NCBI GenBank assembly: GCA_022113835.1
Contig: JAILWY010000018.1
Coordinates: 9,897,001-9,961,000 of the forward strand
DNA length: 64,000 nucleotides
Direction: 5' to 3'
From: Atopsyche davidsoni
Taxonomy: Eukaryota; Arthropoda; Insecta; Trichoptera; Hydrobiosidae
Positions 36,514 through 49,904 of the stretch are shown here, piece by piece. Under the pieces are notes generated by a model. The model saw nothing but the letters and a program-made list of their open reading frames with translations, ran no database searches and was not told the DNA's origin. Position 1 is the first letter of the stretch. Each line of letters opens with the position of its first letter. A program made the position numbers and the translations under genes.

Positions 36514-36531
36514 AATAGCGACGTCGCTATT
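36514..36531. repeat. Perfect 18-bp palindrome
   Basis: AATAGCGACGTCGCTATT is self-complementary over all 18 bases. About 25 bp upstream is a short GATATCAG/CTGATATC inverted repeat. Palindromes of this length are unlikely by chance at one given place, but a function cannot be assigned. Confidence 0.8.
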
Positions 36532-37080
36532 TTACGTACCGTCAGATGAAACGGAAGACTAGCTTAGTATTTTTTTATGAACAACGGAATATCTTAAATT
36601 GGATACATTTTGCAATTTAAATATACTAAAATAGTTTCCTACGAACTTCCATAAATTTAAGTTAACATTTTTAACGAAATACCACTGAATTACTACGAAC
36701 ATATCTGTTAAAAATATCATAAGTAAATAAAACAATATTTTTAAAAATGCGCGATAATAGCTTTTACGAGTAATAATTATAATTAGAGGCAATAAGACCA
36801 TTCGATAAAAAAAAACCCCAATATATTTTTAGTATAAAAATATTTATCAAAGGTAGATAGGGCACTGAATAGATTTATCCAATCATTATTTTAAGACTGC
36901 CTGGTAACCCTTTCCATAATAGTCTGAATAGGCTCAATAAATATTCAAAAGTCGCAATTATATTCAAAGTTAATGGCGCCGTCCCTATCGGTGTATTTTA
37001 TTTAGTTAAGCCACGGCACGCAGTGGGAATTTTGCTCAGTCGGAAGATGAATCGACAAGTTTGTTCCTCCCGGTGTAATG
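36532..37080. other. AT-rich non-coding DNA
   Basis: Nothing recognisable. Confidence 0.55.
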
Positions 37081-37174
37081 GTACTTCTAACTGCAGTTGT
37101 AGTTTTCCCTGATTAGGCAACATTCAACCTTACACCATAGCCTCCGGCCGCATACGCCACGGAGAGCCCCGCAG

Positions 37175-37310
37175 CCCCCGCGTCCCCGCGCCCCCGCGCC
37201 CCCGCGCCCCCGCGCCCCCGCGCCCCCGCGCCCCCGCGCCCCCGCGCCCCCGCGCCCCCGCGCCCCCGCGCCCCCGCGCCCCCGCGCCCCCGCGCCCCCG
37301 CGCCCCCGCG
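37175..37310. repeat. (CCCCCGCG)17 GC minisatellite
   Basis: Seventeen octamer units, all CCCCCGCG except the second (TCCCCGCG). It is 100% GC after that unit and carries two CpG per unit; the minus strand has runs of five G every eight bases and is strongly G-quadruplex prone. Arginine/glycine-rich open frames on the minus strand are by-products of the repeat. Confidence 0.95.
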
Positions 37311-37340
37311 CCCCCTCGTCACGGCGCACTTCGACTATTT

Positions 37341-39095
37341 CCTATAATTCGGTGGCTTTATGATCGCGTATCTTTGTACATTTTATTCGTACGTGCTTGT
37401 ATTTTTATTGCTTATATAAAAAAAGGTTTACGGTTGCTGTAAAATTCACACGATGGTCATGTTCGGGCATAAAAAAGTTTATTTTTGTATTTATTTAGAA
37501 TAAAAAGATAACTCGTCATAAAAGTAGCGTACGAATTTCTTATTATGAAGGCAACTTTTAGGGGAACGTTTATTGGGCATATTTAATTGTTCTGTGTTTA
37601 CTTAAAATAAAGTAATGAAATAATTACACACCGGACATGGTCTCACGCACCGTCCATCCAGGTGTTTATACTCAGAAGGCATAATGACGGCGACTGTAGC
37701 ATGAGCGGAAAAAGGTTAAAGTTACATATTATTATATCTGACCTAGTTTTACAAGCAAAAACGAGGAAGAGTACTTATAAATTCATAAAATTAAATTAAT
37801 TTATGTGATATATATATACTCGCGTACTCGGGAAAAGTTCAATGGAATATTGAACACGAAATATAAACGCTGTTGCCATGCCGGGGTGGCTGAGCTAGCT
37901 CAGCGGCGCACTTAGTATAGATAAGTTTCCGTCCGATGGAAATATTACGGTTCAGTGGACGCGTTTTAGAAACAATGAAAACTCTGATTCGGGGAGTGGG
38001 TGCGGGCGGCCCGAGCTCACAAAAATAGTGGGCCGAGGCGGATTTTTTGTTCGAGCTGTTTTTGTCAGGTAAAAAGTTTTGCAGAATATTTACTCCGAGT
38101 ATGAGCATGAGACATGAGAAAATGTTTTTTTTTTGCGAACATACGGATGATATTTGAATACCCCCGGAATATTATAATTCATACGAACAAAATATATTTC
38201 TTTAAGAATACTAACCGTAGAGAACGCTTGACTTTAATTAATACATGCATATTTTATACATACAAAATATGTATATACATTATCTGTAATAAATTATTAT
38301 GGGTGAAATTGGTAAAATATAATTATCACAGCTGTACTTGCAAGACGAATTATAAATGTGATACACTCAACATGGTGACTTCCCGTAAGATTTTTTTGAA
38401 TATCTTTAAAAGCACTTCGACAAATCATAGTAAAAATCAAAATTACACGTCTACCTGCAAAATATAACAATATAAGTTAAACTTATTTGCCTGAAAGTAT
38501 ATGAAATGCAGAAAAACACGAAATATTCATGGATTGGCAAAGCAGCCGATGTAATCGAAGACTTAAACAAAATTAATATGTTGATTTTAGGTCTTTTGAT
38601 CAAAATTTTAAGGCATTAAAATAAACAGTTGTACTTTGAATTGCAGCTTTTACGCTCTCCAGGAATAACGTCTTTAAAATTTATTTGGTCGTTTTTATGT
38701 GTGCCAAAGCAGTGCATGAATGCACGCCCTGACGCTGGCTGCTGAAGACACTCTATTTATCATTATTAAGCCGTTTATTGCTTCCGGTGATTTATTTTTA
38801 AACAGTCTCGGTCGTGTAGGAAACACGAAACATCCAAGACTCAACGTTCAACAACAAAGTTGCCTCATAAGTTGCTAACCGCACTGTGGGTCACATTCAA
38901 CTATAACGCTACATTTACTTAACGGATTATATATATTATATTAATCGTCCTAAGTTATTGTGAAACGTATATAGATAACGTTAATAAGTAGATTAAAACC
39001 ATAGTCTTCACTCAACCAAAGCAGTATAAACTACTAAATAATTTACTTTAAATTTAAAACATGAGTGATTTTTTCACATATTATTTTTTTATTGG
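37341..39095. other. Mostly AT-rich non-coding DNA
   Basis: A GC-richer patch at 37860-38060 contains a GTGGCTGAGCTAGCTCAGC stretch that superficially resembles a tRNA A-box region, but no matching B-box follows at tRNA spacing. No gene supported. Confidence 0.5.
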
Positions 39096-39191
39096 TGACC
39101 GGTTGTCACTAAAATAAAAGTCGGTATAAATCACTCAAGTCATTTATTTAAAGTATAAAAATGGAATTCTACCAAGTACTCTCTGTCAAAA
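39096..39191 (+). repeat. Dispersed repeat, degenerate copy
   Basis: Shares its layout with 59271-59367: a GACCGGT/CCGGTC motif, then TCACTAA, ATCACT, a TATTT segment, and a well-conserved 3' block ending GTACTCTCTGTCAAAA. In that 3' block only one base differs over some 33 positions. The upstream stem-loop seen in the other copy is not recognisable here. Confidence 0.65.
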
Positions 39192-41030
39192 GATTTGAAT
39201 ATTTAAATAATTTTATCGTTACCTGAATGTTGCATACTTAAAATACGTTTTTTTATGTAATTTAGTGTACTGAACCATTTTCAATAATAGAATGAAACAT
39301 ATTTAGATTTTAAAGATAGATTGAATTTTATTTATGTTTATCTATAAAAAATGAGCCTTCGGGTGGAGGTGTTTTATTGCAAATAGGTAATTTATAGCTT
39401 TTTCATTGCATGCGAGTCATATTTTTTAAACACTTAAAATACATATTCTGTATAGTTAGTTTTCTGTATTAAAAGTGAACTCGTAATATCACACCAAATT
39501 TTAGGATTGAATAAAGTTATAATACTTAAAAATGTTATTATACGAGCATATATACAAATATCTCTCTAAAATAAGAAATCTTTAAAGTGATGAGCTGTCG
39601 AGTCGTGTGTAAAGTCAGTAAGTAGAATGACATGGCCGCTAGGTAGGTAGACGCCGACACTTTTTACTTGTTGGTAGAGTATCCGTGATATGCCCGATTT
39701 ATTAGTACAATGCCTGTAATCACCAACAACATGAATATAAAATTATGGCCGTAAAATGGAGCACTGTGCGGCGGTGCGTTTCTAGCGTGACGCACCGCAG
39801 CGACACGCATCTTGGCTCTGTGTGTCAATTTATAAATTAAAACAGTATGCTCACTTTACATATGCTAATATAATGGTATCTAATAACTTTACTGACATTT
39901 CATAATAACTTAAATGATTCCAAACATTGCACTACTAGGGTTACATTACAAGTATCTAAATATCTTTGCTGTTTAGTTGTGGAGAATTGGAGCATTTGAA
40001 AAGAATTTTCGGATGCAATACTTGAGAAAAGACGCGACGTAACACCCAAAAACTGTTATCTGCTGAGAAACCCTGCAAAGGTATTCGATAACTTGGTTAA
40101 CGAGTGCATAAAGCCACATCACCGCAATATTTAGAAACAAAAACTTTGAGTGTGAGACAAACCATTTTGACCGGAGATTTATACACAATTTTATATTTTA
40201 AATAGGAAATTTTATTACTCGTGATATTCAAGCCTATGGAGTCGAAGGGGTATAATTTATACGATGTTTTCTCTTTGAGTTTATTGCAGTAAAACAGCCT
40301 GGTGGTCTCAATCAGAAGGCAGTCACTAATTGAGGGGGACATTTCTACTAATGTTGAGATGGATTTAATGATACCCACGGAACTATTTTCGGAATAATTA
40401 CAACACATGATTTTTAATTGCACACTACTTTAGAATAAAATATTTGAAGGAAGTGATGACGTGATGTATTCCAGTGGCCTGTTATTAATGTGAAACTTTA
40501 AAAATACTTTTAATTATTCATTTTCAATCACAGTGTTTCTAATGTATAAAAACGTGATCGTATTATTTAAAACTACAATTAAATTTTGAGTTTATTTAAA
40601 GGCAAAATATCAAGTACGTAACAGTTTATTAAATTTCAATTAGTTAAAGTGACCGCAAATAATTAAATTGAATCCACTATTTTAATAAAAAATAAAAACT
40701 TGAAAGATGTAAATAAAAAAATATGGGTAAAATATATTGTTCTCTTGGGAAGATATGTTTATGGAATAAAAATTGTTCATAGCAAAAAAAAAATTATGCC
40801 GTTTTTAATTCATTGATAGTTTGACTTTTGTCAGTATAAAAATTTAATCAATTTTAAAACGCAATGAATATAATTTATTATTTTTCTCTCCGATCAGTAA
40901 ACATTCCTCTGTAAAAATACAAGCCCGCCGCACGCCATGCAGTAATTCAATTTTATTGGCAATAATAATTATTTTCAATTAAAACACTAACTCCATAAGC
41001 GTACGGAAGTTTAACGACTTTCGAATGCAT
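39192..41030. other. AT-rich non-coding DNA
   Basis: A GC-richer patch lies at 39760-39820. The minus-strand open frames near 39973-40423 lack any domain. No gene supported. Confidence 0.5.
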
Positions 41031-41480
41031 CCAGAATTAGAGCTCCTTGCGCCCTGGGGGAGTTTTTATTGACTGGCTGCGGACAGCTCGCACATTCTGG
41101 GAATCTCGGGTCCATATTAACGGAAATTTATATATCTTTAATTTCTTCTCTATGCGAATAATTAACGTTAACGGGTGTTGAACTTAATTATAATATTCGG
41201 GCGTAAAAGGCTGGCGGGGAAGGCAGCTAACTTTTCACATTAAAGCCGCATTATCTCCGTTAAGGAGGCTTTTATTATTAATCCAAGTTTAAATGTTTTG
41301 CCTCTGAAGGCTCTAATGTATGTGAGTTGGGATAATTCGTAAAGTCACCGATATTTATGATCGCGATAAATATAAGCAGATGCCAAGTCTGCGTTCTTAC
41401 ATAATACAAACGTCCTAATGTCGGGCGACATGGAATACCTGGGAGCTACCTCGGCCTATTTAATATTTATAGCAAACATA
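41031..41480. other. Mixed-composition island, candidate regulatory DNA
   Basis: Block of moderate GC with frequent TTAAT/ATTA homeodomain-type cores, for example around 41160-41190 and 41270-41285, and no open frames of note. Regulatory role is inference. Confidence 0.25.
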
Positions 41481-41640
41481 ATTATGCAGATAAATTACAA
41501 TTTGTATATACTTTTATAATTATAAAACTTTGTTAAGAAATTATATATTTGGCAACAAAGACTTCGTTCGGTATTTGTTTTATAATAACTTTAAATTTAT
41601 GAAGGGTTCTGCGTAGACAACTGCCTGAAAATATATTATA

Positions 41641-41670
41641 TAACTATATAAATATAACTATATAAATATA
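41641..41670. repeat. 14-bp tandem repeat
   Basis: TAACTATATAAATA repeated twice plus two bases. Confidence 0.8.
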
Positions 41671-42830
41671 AATTTAAAAATATATTATTGACTGATCACC
41701 GGAAATTTCTTAAAAGACACATTACATTAAATTCAAAAAAATTACCCTTATTTTGTTTGTCAATAATTTTCATTAATTAGTAAGAGCACACTGCTACATG
41801 TTTAGATTTTAAAAACATTGCAGGTCAATGATAAATCAGATTATGCATGCAAATCTTTACATGATGTTGGTAATTAATTTATTGAAAATCTTAGTTTTTT
41901 ACGCCAGTAAGTGGGTTGGTTGTTAGTTTATTGCAGCAAATATATTTTTCGGCCCTTCATGTTTGCACTATAACGACCTGTATGTAACAATGTCTTGTTT
42001 ATTTATATAAAATATGTGGCTATATGTTAACTGTCAATATTCCAAGAATATTGTATAAACTTTTCAAACTATAAACTCTTAAAGTTTATAATAATATATT
42101 CAAGCCTTTTAGGACATGCTGACAGAAGAATAATTAAATCCTTCAAGCCTCTGTTCTACCTCTTCAACGTTACGCGACCTTGGATTCATTCTCAGTATTT
42201 TAATTCACTGCGGTTTCCTTTGAGTTCCAAGCTGCGGGTTGTTCTGTTGCCCTCGCCACGTGTCGCACTCATTTCCGCTTCGAAAGCTCTCCGCTGGAAT
42301 ACCGTACTGTATCGCGGGTCGCTACCTGCACTAATCTACTAATTAACATTTTGACTAAACTGCCGTGTCGTATAAAACTTGTTCAAATTATCTTCGTACG
42401 TTTAAATGTTGTCATTTGCATTAATATTTTGAAATGCGAGCACCTGAAGGATAAAATGAATTGCACACAAAGGAAATATACTTTTATTTAAAAGAAACAA
42501 AATAACGAGGAATTATAATTATTTGCGCACATCGGTTATTTTCTTCAGAACCAAATATGCGTGCGTAAAAACATCAATTTTGTATAGTACTACATGCTTG
42601 CGTTTATATGCATGGTTTTTTTATTTACTCGTTCATTAAAAACCATCGTTTTAATACAGCTTTCTTTATAAGTACTAAATAGTATGTCAATAATATACAT
42701 TATTGTTGTTTCCTGTTCGCGGTGCCCTCATGTGGCTGGTCGCCTTATTTCTAAAACAAATTATCATTCCTAATTGGCGGTATCTATACAAAAAACTAAT
42801 ATTCAATCTACAAAAAAAAAAGCGTATCCA
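41671..42830. other. AT-rich non-coding DNA
   Basis: GC-richer patch at 42170-42330 without open frames of note. Nothing else recognised. Confidence 0.5.
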
Positions 42831-43200
42831 AGCACCCGGCATTCATTAAAAACCGTTGGAATCCATAAATTCGGCAATGCTCCTTCTGGAACACCTTTTA
42901 GATGCTATTCTCGACTTCCCTGAAGAACAGCTGTTTTCTGTCAGTGGGCCACATGCCGGCTCGGCAGGTAGGCAGCAAGGTGCCCCCGGGACCCGAGGCC
43001 GGGAGCCCTGCGCGACTCGGGCGGCCCTTTGAGTCCACAATGTGGACTTATCTGCAAAGACTCCGAGGCGGATGCTCATTGTACGCCGCAGTCCGTCCGA
43101 CCGAATGCATTCCGCGGAGCACTCGGGACTAGGCGGGCCCGCGCGTGTGAGGGGACACTGAACGGCCGCATTGTGCACGCATCTTGTGTGCATTGAGCTT
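42831..43200. other. GC-rich island with long domain-free open frame
   Basis: GC-rich block. The minus strand is open for 154 codons (42846-43310), the longest frame outside the transposon, but it shows no domain, no signal peptide and a composition (Ser, Arg, Ala, Pro) expected of a CpG-rich island. Stop codons are rare in such DNA by chance. A fast-evolving or retroelement-derived exon cannot be excluded. Confidence 0.25.
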
Positions 43201-46200
43201 TTTGCTCTTTTCGAACTAGGCACGTACATTTCTAGTTTGTTATATTTCAATACAAACTTATCTATAGATGAAAAAAACCATGTGGGCATTGCTAAGCTGC
43301 AACAAAGCATCTGCGTTGTGCTGATTCAATAGAGCATACTCAGGTTTCATAAAACAAAAACGAATAAGGTAATTATAAATTTAAAAAAATAATTGTCATA
43401 TATAAAATAAAAATATAAGTTTGAGTAAAAAAAAAACTATATATATATTATGTTTATTTTTCCCATTAATCGACATAATCGATTTAATGTGATAAAAGTA
43501 TTTAAAGCGCTGTTCAAAACCATTGGCAATGTCTACGTAAGCCACAGTATAATTACTGTGCAAGTTTTGCTTCTAAGCTCCTATAGAATCATAAAATAAA
43601 AAGTGCAATCGGACATAACAGTACAGTTTGCTGACAGCTGGTTAAGCAAATGACTGCATGTACGGCCAGTCTGTCTAAGCGTGTAGAAATTATGTTGGTC
43701 TCACAGTTTGGAAGCTCAAAGAGCAAATATGATAAATGCTTCCTAGCTCGCTAGTTCACGGTTCGAATAACACAAGCATATTGCATGATATTACATCAGG
43801 AAACGGTAAGTTGCGGCAGGTCAGATATATGCTTACCATGTCAGCAGATTTCAGATTGTGCAACTCATGTATATGATATATTATTAATTTGTAATCTAAA
43901 TTTTAAGTGACCGACGTCGGATATTTCAAAATATGATAATGTTATTAATGTAACTTAATTAAGTGAATATGAAACGTGATGTTGTATTTTATAAATATTT
44001 CTTTGAAGCCTATAAATCTTTCAGACAAGAGAATTTGTAAGCTAGAAATATTCGATTAATACATAGTTGATAATATAGGTCACGTATGAAATTAATCATC
44101 CATAGTTACTAAAGAATATTGATTTTAAAATTTAACTTATATACAGTTACAATAGTATGCAAAATTAATCAACTTGCTGATAATTTATCATTTTAACCAA
44201 AAGAATGTCAAGTCTAATGGAGTTCCTGTTTTGTATATATTCTTTTATTGCTTCTATATATTCTTTTTAATTAGTGCTAGCAAGAAAAAAAAATTTTTGT
44301 CAATATATTCCTTCAATTGGTAACTATCAAATTAAAACCTCAAAATTTTTTTGGAATATAGTTAAGTTATAGTAATGGGCCTATATGCCATTGGATTGTA
44401 TAAAAAAAATATTTGTATTTAAAATGAATATTACATTTTTCGCATGAATAAAATCTATTTATTGGCATTGAAAGAAATACTTTTATCTCTGACCCAAATT
44501 ATATCCATACACATTTTAAAATTTTGTTGAAGGGCGCTTCCTGTTACCCGATAGTTCACTTGTCGGATCCCCGCTACTGCAAGCAGGCTTATTCTCTTAG
44601 TGTTGTGTTATATATATACATAATTTTTTTTTTTCGGTTTTGTAAATAAATTAAAAATTTAAATTACCGGTTTGCATTTCATAAGTTAAATAATAAATAA
44701 TTAAAAAGCGGTAGTACCAAGAGTCACGTTTTGATTTCTTTGGAAATCGCCGCTTTCTACTAATTTTCGCTCGAGCGAGTTGGAATGGACAGACCGGAGG
44801 TCCGTGAGCATCCTCCGTCTCCGACCAGCCACAAGCAGGGCCGCGGAGGCAGAACGAGCCATCTGGGAAAGTGTTTACACTCACTCATAGCATCGCATCC
44901 TGAACCGGTGCGGTGACCATGCAACAAGCCAGGCTGCTGCTTTATTACTTTTATTTGCATAATTACTTTAAAAAGTTTTATTGCAAATTTATACAATTGA
45001 GTTACGACGTACCACCAAAGACGACAATAATTAAGCGAGTCTTAATTGTCTACTTATTTCCAGGAACTAAATCCACAGTATGTGATATTAGTCACATGAA
45101 TCTACATACAAATATTGGCATATAGGAAAATATATATCAACACACAAAACTTTTGTTTTCAAAAATGTAAAAAAAAGGTATTATTTTGAATATAAATACA
45201 TTTATTACGTTGTGTTTAAATGATATTTACAAAAACAGATACGATCTAAAACATTTAATTGAATATCTAATAAATATCTTAACTTTAAAGTCAACTCATT
45301 ACGGGGTTTTGCAGAAATATTAATTATTTTATTAATAATATACTTGCACTGCCAAAAAGCTTGCATTGGAATTGTTTATAAATTTACATTGCGATGTCAA
45401 TTGGGTAAGAAGCTCATTCTCTAAAAATTTTCCTCAAATTTCAAATCAATTTAATTCAAAGTCATCCCAGCCCACATCTTGTACATTAGGCGAAGGAAAC
45501 GACATCGACAAATAAATACACACGTGCAAGCACACCATATATTTATTATCATTATGCTTTCAGCGGCTGTACTCGTAAACACATTAAAAACAGAATAAAC
45601 AGGAGTTTATGCACACACGTCACAGACACGTAGCGTCATAGCACATATATTGATAATTACTATCATTACGTACATATTCACTTTCAACAACATGAAAACT
45701 TATCAACACTAGAAAATACATACTTTCGGCAATATAAACAATGTTTATACAACTTTATTGCTGAGTTACTTCATTGTTAATTAAAATTAGCGCTTTGTAT
45801 TAAATTTAAATTTATCGTAAATTCAAAATTATTTTATGGTTTTTTTATGTTACATTGTGAATTTATATATTCCCTCGTGTGTTCGTCAGTGCAAAGTCAT
45901 AAAAATATGAAGACTTAATTTTAAGGGGAATACAAACATTTATATTGTAAGTGTATATTATCGTTGGAAACGAACGTATTAATAAACCATTTTCAATATA
46001 AAAGCTACATGATGCTATCAAATACTTAAATTATTAATTTTATGTTACACGATATATTTCTGATCTGCCTGTGATTATACAGTATATTTTTCAATGGTGG
46101 ACTGAAAAAATCCACTAAGTAGTTTTTGATCAAAATGTGGAAGTAGCAACTTTATTACAGACTTCAAACCGGATTTCTTTATTTTTAAGAATTGCACTTC

Positions 46201-48308
46201 TGAGTAATTTAACATTTAATACTTTTTTACAGCCCAACTTCGTGTGGTGCTCGGACTGGTGTGACAGTTTATGAGCTTTTTAAAAATGTGTTTTACTAAA
46301 AGTACTTATCGTATTGAAAAACGTATTTAAAACTTCGAGGGCCATTAAAGGCGTCAGAAGCGGGTGCATTTAAGAGGCTATATTTATTTGGCCGATGCAG
46401 TTTATGCGTTGCAGGTGTGCCCGCATGCGCATGCGCGAACAGACCGCGACAATTGTTTATTTTTGGGGTGCAAGTTTGAGTAAGTTACATCTGAGAAGCC
46501 TTTAATTTATTATTTATCACATTATTATAAGAATTAAAAAAAGTAATTTTATACACCTTTTTTGTAACGACTTATTGGTTGTTTGTCCTGCAGAGGGCCG
46601 ATACAAATAAAATATAGTATATATATATAATTTTTTTTCGGTGCTATTTTTTTCAATTGAATAACTTTCACGTAATACCTGTTTCTATCGGATGAACTAG
46701 TCTGCACATTCTAAAAACGTTTGATGAAAGATATAATAACTTATCGATGGAAATCTCAACCTCAATTACATAAGCATAGTATTTAAAAATCAATGAATAA
46801 TTTTGAATGTCAGATCAGTGAAAAATATAGATAGACTCTTTTTTTTTTTTAGTAATCATTGGATTTAAGTAACTAGCGGCAGAGTATCATTAGAAAATCT
46901 ATCATTTAAAACCACAAGTATGGTACATATCTGTAGTTATCAGTATCTACGGGGTGGCAAGACAGAGAGCAAGTGCGGTGGGGGGAAGCATGGGGGGAGC
47001 GGGCGACAACGGCGGCCCCGACAGAACACACAATTATCCAGATAAAATAATGTAGCATGTCTTTACCGTGTCGTGGTACCGACGTGACATGTTTTTTAGT
47101 GCAGAGCGTGAGATAGCACATAGTAAATTATGAAACAGTTCTTTTTTTTGACACTATACTACCGGTTTAATGAATACATTATATTGTTAAAGTTCTAGTG
47201 TCTGTTTCATAGATTATATCTACTGAATTATTTTTAGAATGTAGGAACCATTGTATGATTTTTTTTTAAATAACTTAATGAGAAAACTATGCTATCTTGA
47301 CAATATCTACGCATACGCAGTTTTTTTTTTACTGTTTAATAATATGAGTACACAATAATTATAAACCAATTATCTTTAAAGAAATTTCGAAAGTTAAAGA
47401 ATGATGATGCCGTTATGCGTGTTTATTAATCTAAATAAATTGTTGTTGGCATAAAATGAATATAAAATACCATTCGAACCGAAAAAGGTCTACAGAATAA
47501 GTTTCGGAAAACAATCATTTCCCTGTATTAACTTAACAATATTCTTCAAATGACTATTATAAAGTTTACACTGTATCAATATAAACGTGAGTAGCATCCA
47601 AATGTACATCTAAATCTACAGTGTCATTGTGACAGATATATTCATTGTATTATTTTCGTTAATTAAAGAAATTAGATCAAAAAAACAAAAATTCCTATCA
47701 TACTAATATTTTACAATAATTGCACTCTATTCTCAACTATTAAAATTAATTAGGAAATTCTTCGTATGCACCAGAATCCAGAATGTGTTATCCATTTTAA
47801 ATATTGGGTGTTCTCGAATGCATTTCATTTATATTCATAAAGGACCGACAAAAAATTGGTTCGGGAATCGTTCATTCAGACACGCGGAGGCTACAAGTCA
47901 AAATATGGGGGCTCATTAATGGGGCTCCGAGCTAGCTGCTGCACAAGGGGGCACCACCATGGGTTATTTAGTGGTCCCCTATCACTCTAGGCTCCCGTGT
48001 AAAAAAAACAATAACTTTTAATTCCAAATGCAACGTGAAAATGTGCGGTTAATACCTGAAAGAAAGAGTTGCAGAGTTTCTATAGAATGTGAATCTAATG
48101 CCTGGATTTTTAACTTTGAATATATATAATATTTGCATTTTTTTCTACAAAAATACACAACAAATTGAATATTTTTTTTGTAGAATTGTTTTGGAATTCA
48201 AGATATTCGCTACTAAAAAAATCAGTTTCTTTTTTTATATTTCCATTTGAAGATTATGAGAATTTAGCGCAACGTTTGTGAAATCATCATTTAAAGGAGA
48301 AACGGGTC
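43201..48308. other. Mostly AT-rich non-coding DNA
   Basis: Islands at 44750-44920, 46410-46450, 46940-47030 and 47880-48000 are GC-richer. A NRF1-type site lies at 46427-46436. No open frame shows a domain, and no RNA gene was recognised. The G-rich piece at 46975-47000 (runs of four to six G) is short. Confidence 0.5.
46423..46436. promoter_or_regulatory. NRF1 / Erect wing-type binding site
   Basis: GCATGCGCATGCGC contains the full palindromic consensus GCGCATGCGC at 46427-46436. In animals this motif is concentrated in promoters of housekeeping and neuronal genes. No promoter companion or exon could be recognised beside it. Confidence 0.35.
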
Positions 48309-48331
48309 TTAAGGGCCAAGTCCCACTTCTC

Positions 48332-48429
48332 GAGTTTTTTTGATCATTTTCAGGTCGATTTTGCGAAAAATCGACTGCACTAATCAAAAAAATTTTAATG
48401 CAAAAAGTTAGATACATTCTTTCTTCCGA
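48332..48429 (+). repeat. Left inverted repeat of the YqaJ-bearing unit
   Basis: Aligns with the reverse complement of 50508-50602 with scattered substitutions and about one small indel. Confidence 0.7.
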
Positions 48430-49904
48430 ACACAATATATTTTTATTCCTTATAAATTTACTATTAATATGATAAATGTGTGTTTTTCCGATTGAAGTGT
48501 AGGAATTGTGAGATTCGTCCGGTACATTTTCCAAGAATCCTTAACATTTAAAAGTCTTTTTTTCAATTGGAATTAAAAGATTAAATATAAACCATGTGCG
48601 CCTTATTAATTTAAAAATTAAAAAAAAAAAATCTTTATCAAACTTTGGTTTTAAAAAGTCGTCATTTTATCCAATTTTTCAACATCTTCAAGATTTTATT
48701 TTACCCTGAAAATGGACGTTAATTAAATAATAAAAAATAGATAAATATAATTTAATATTTTTTTAATACTCTGTAAGAAAATCAACTCTATCAATAGAAT
48801 AATAAACTAAGAATTAAATAAATCAAATGACACGATTTCTCCAGGTAAAACGGCCCTCTATTTCTGTCAGAACGGAGATAGCCTCCAAGCGAGCATGACG
48901 CCAATTCGTTTCTCGGTATTTAAAAATCGTTATTGGTTGATTTATCGCTGTACAAGGCTTGACATCTATTAAAAAAGATATTTAAGCTCATCATGTCACT
49001 TTTTAAACATTAATTGTATTAAATTTGTGCGTATTTTGCGAGTAAAATACAAAAATGTATTTTATTTAAAAATCTACTTAGAATATTTGTGACGTGTCAG
49101 CCATGCTTGATCCATAGAGAACGGAGCAGATGACAGCTTAGGCTACTGTGCTCGTTTGTCGTTGTTAGAATTGGCAACATTGCATTGAAAGCATGTCTCT
49201 CTCTAAGATGTCAATTTGGCAACATAGCTACTTTGTACAAATGACAATTTCGACACAGGAGCATTTGCGACCGTAATACCCGACCCAGTGATACTCAACA
49301 TTTTTTTTCTTACAAGTCACACATGCAATATTTTTGAGTAATGGCTTTTTTCAGGCAATTAGTTAGTGGGGACTTGGTTTTACACTTATTTCCCATGTAT
49401 TAAATCTTAATCTTTAAAACCTAAATATATCCAAACGCCTATTTCAAATTTAGTGTGATATTGAGATAAAACTTTTTTATTTTAGAAAAATCGGGTTTAT
49501 AATTGCTACACACTACTCTCAATACGTTATCAAGGTGAGAATCAGTAAGTCGATTTCTATATACATTTCTTGCATATTTCACTTTGGAATACGTGTTTCG
49601 GGCTGGAGGTTGAGGATGCCTGGTCTAACAGTCATTGGTCGTGTGGCCATATTCGTCAAGATCATAACGAAGTCTAACCTAAAAATTCATAATTGCATGT
49701 ACAGTGGCGACGGACAGTTTGTGACAAAATTCAAAATGCCAAGAAAATACTCGCTTTCATATACATACTAAGAATCCAAAAGCGAAACGAGTAAATTTAT
49801 TTTATATATTACTAGTGTCTTGTAAATCAATCGATTGGAGGAAAAATAAGAAAACTGTCGTGAATAATCATCTTGTCAGTTAGTAAATTCCTTCTTTTTT
49901 TAGA

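Noticed and set aside
37087..37329. Arg/Gly/Ala-rich minus-strand frames
   Set aside because: Produced by the CCCCCGCG array in successive frames; no coding evidence.
37870..37980. tRNA-like sequence beginning GTGGCTGAGCTAGCTCAGC
   Set aside because: No B-box at proper spacing and no cloverleaf.
43690..43770. tRNA-derived repeat around GGTTCGAATAAC
   Set aside because: Only a partial B-box and a very weak A-box; AT-rich body without stems.
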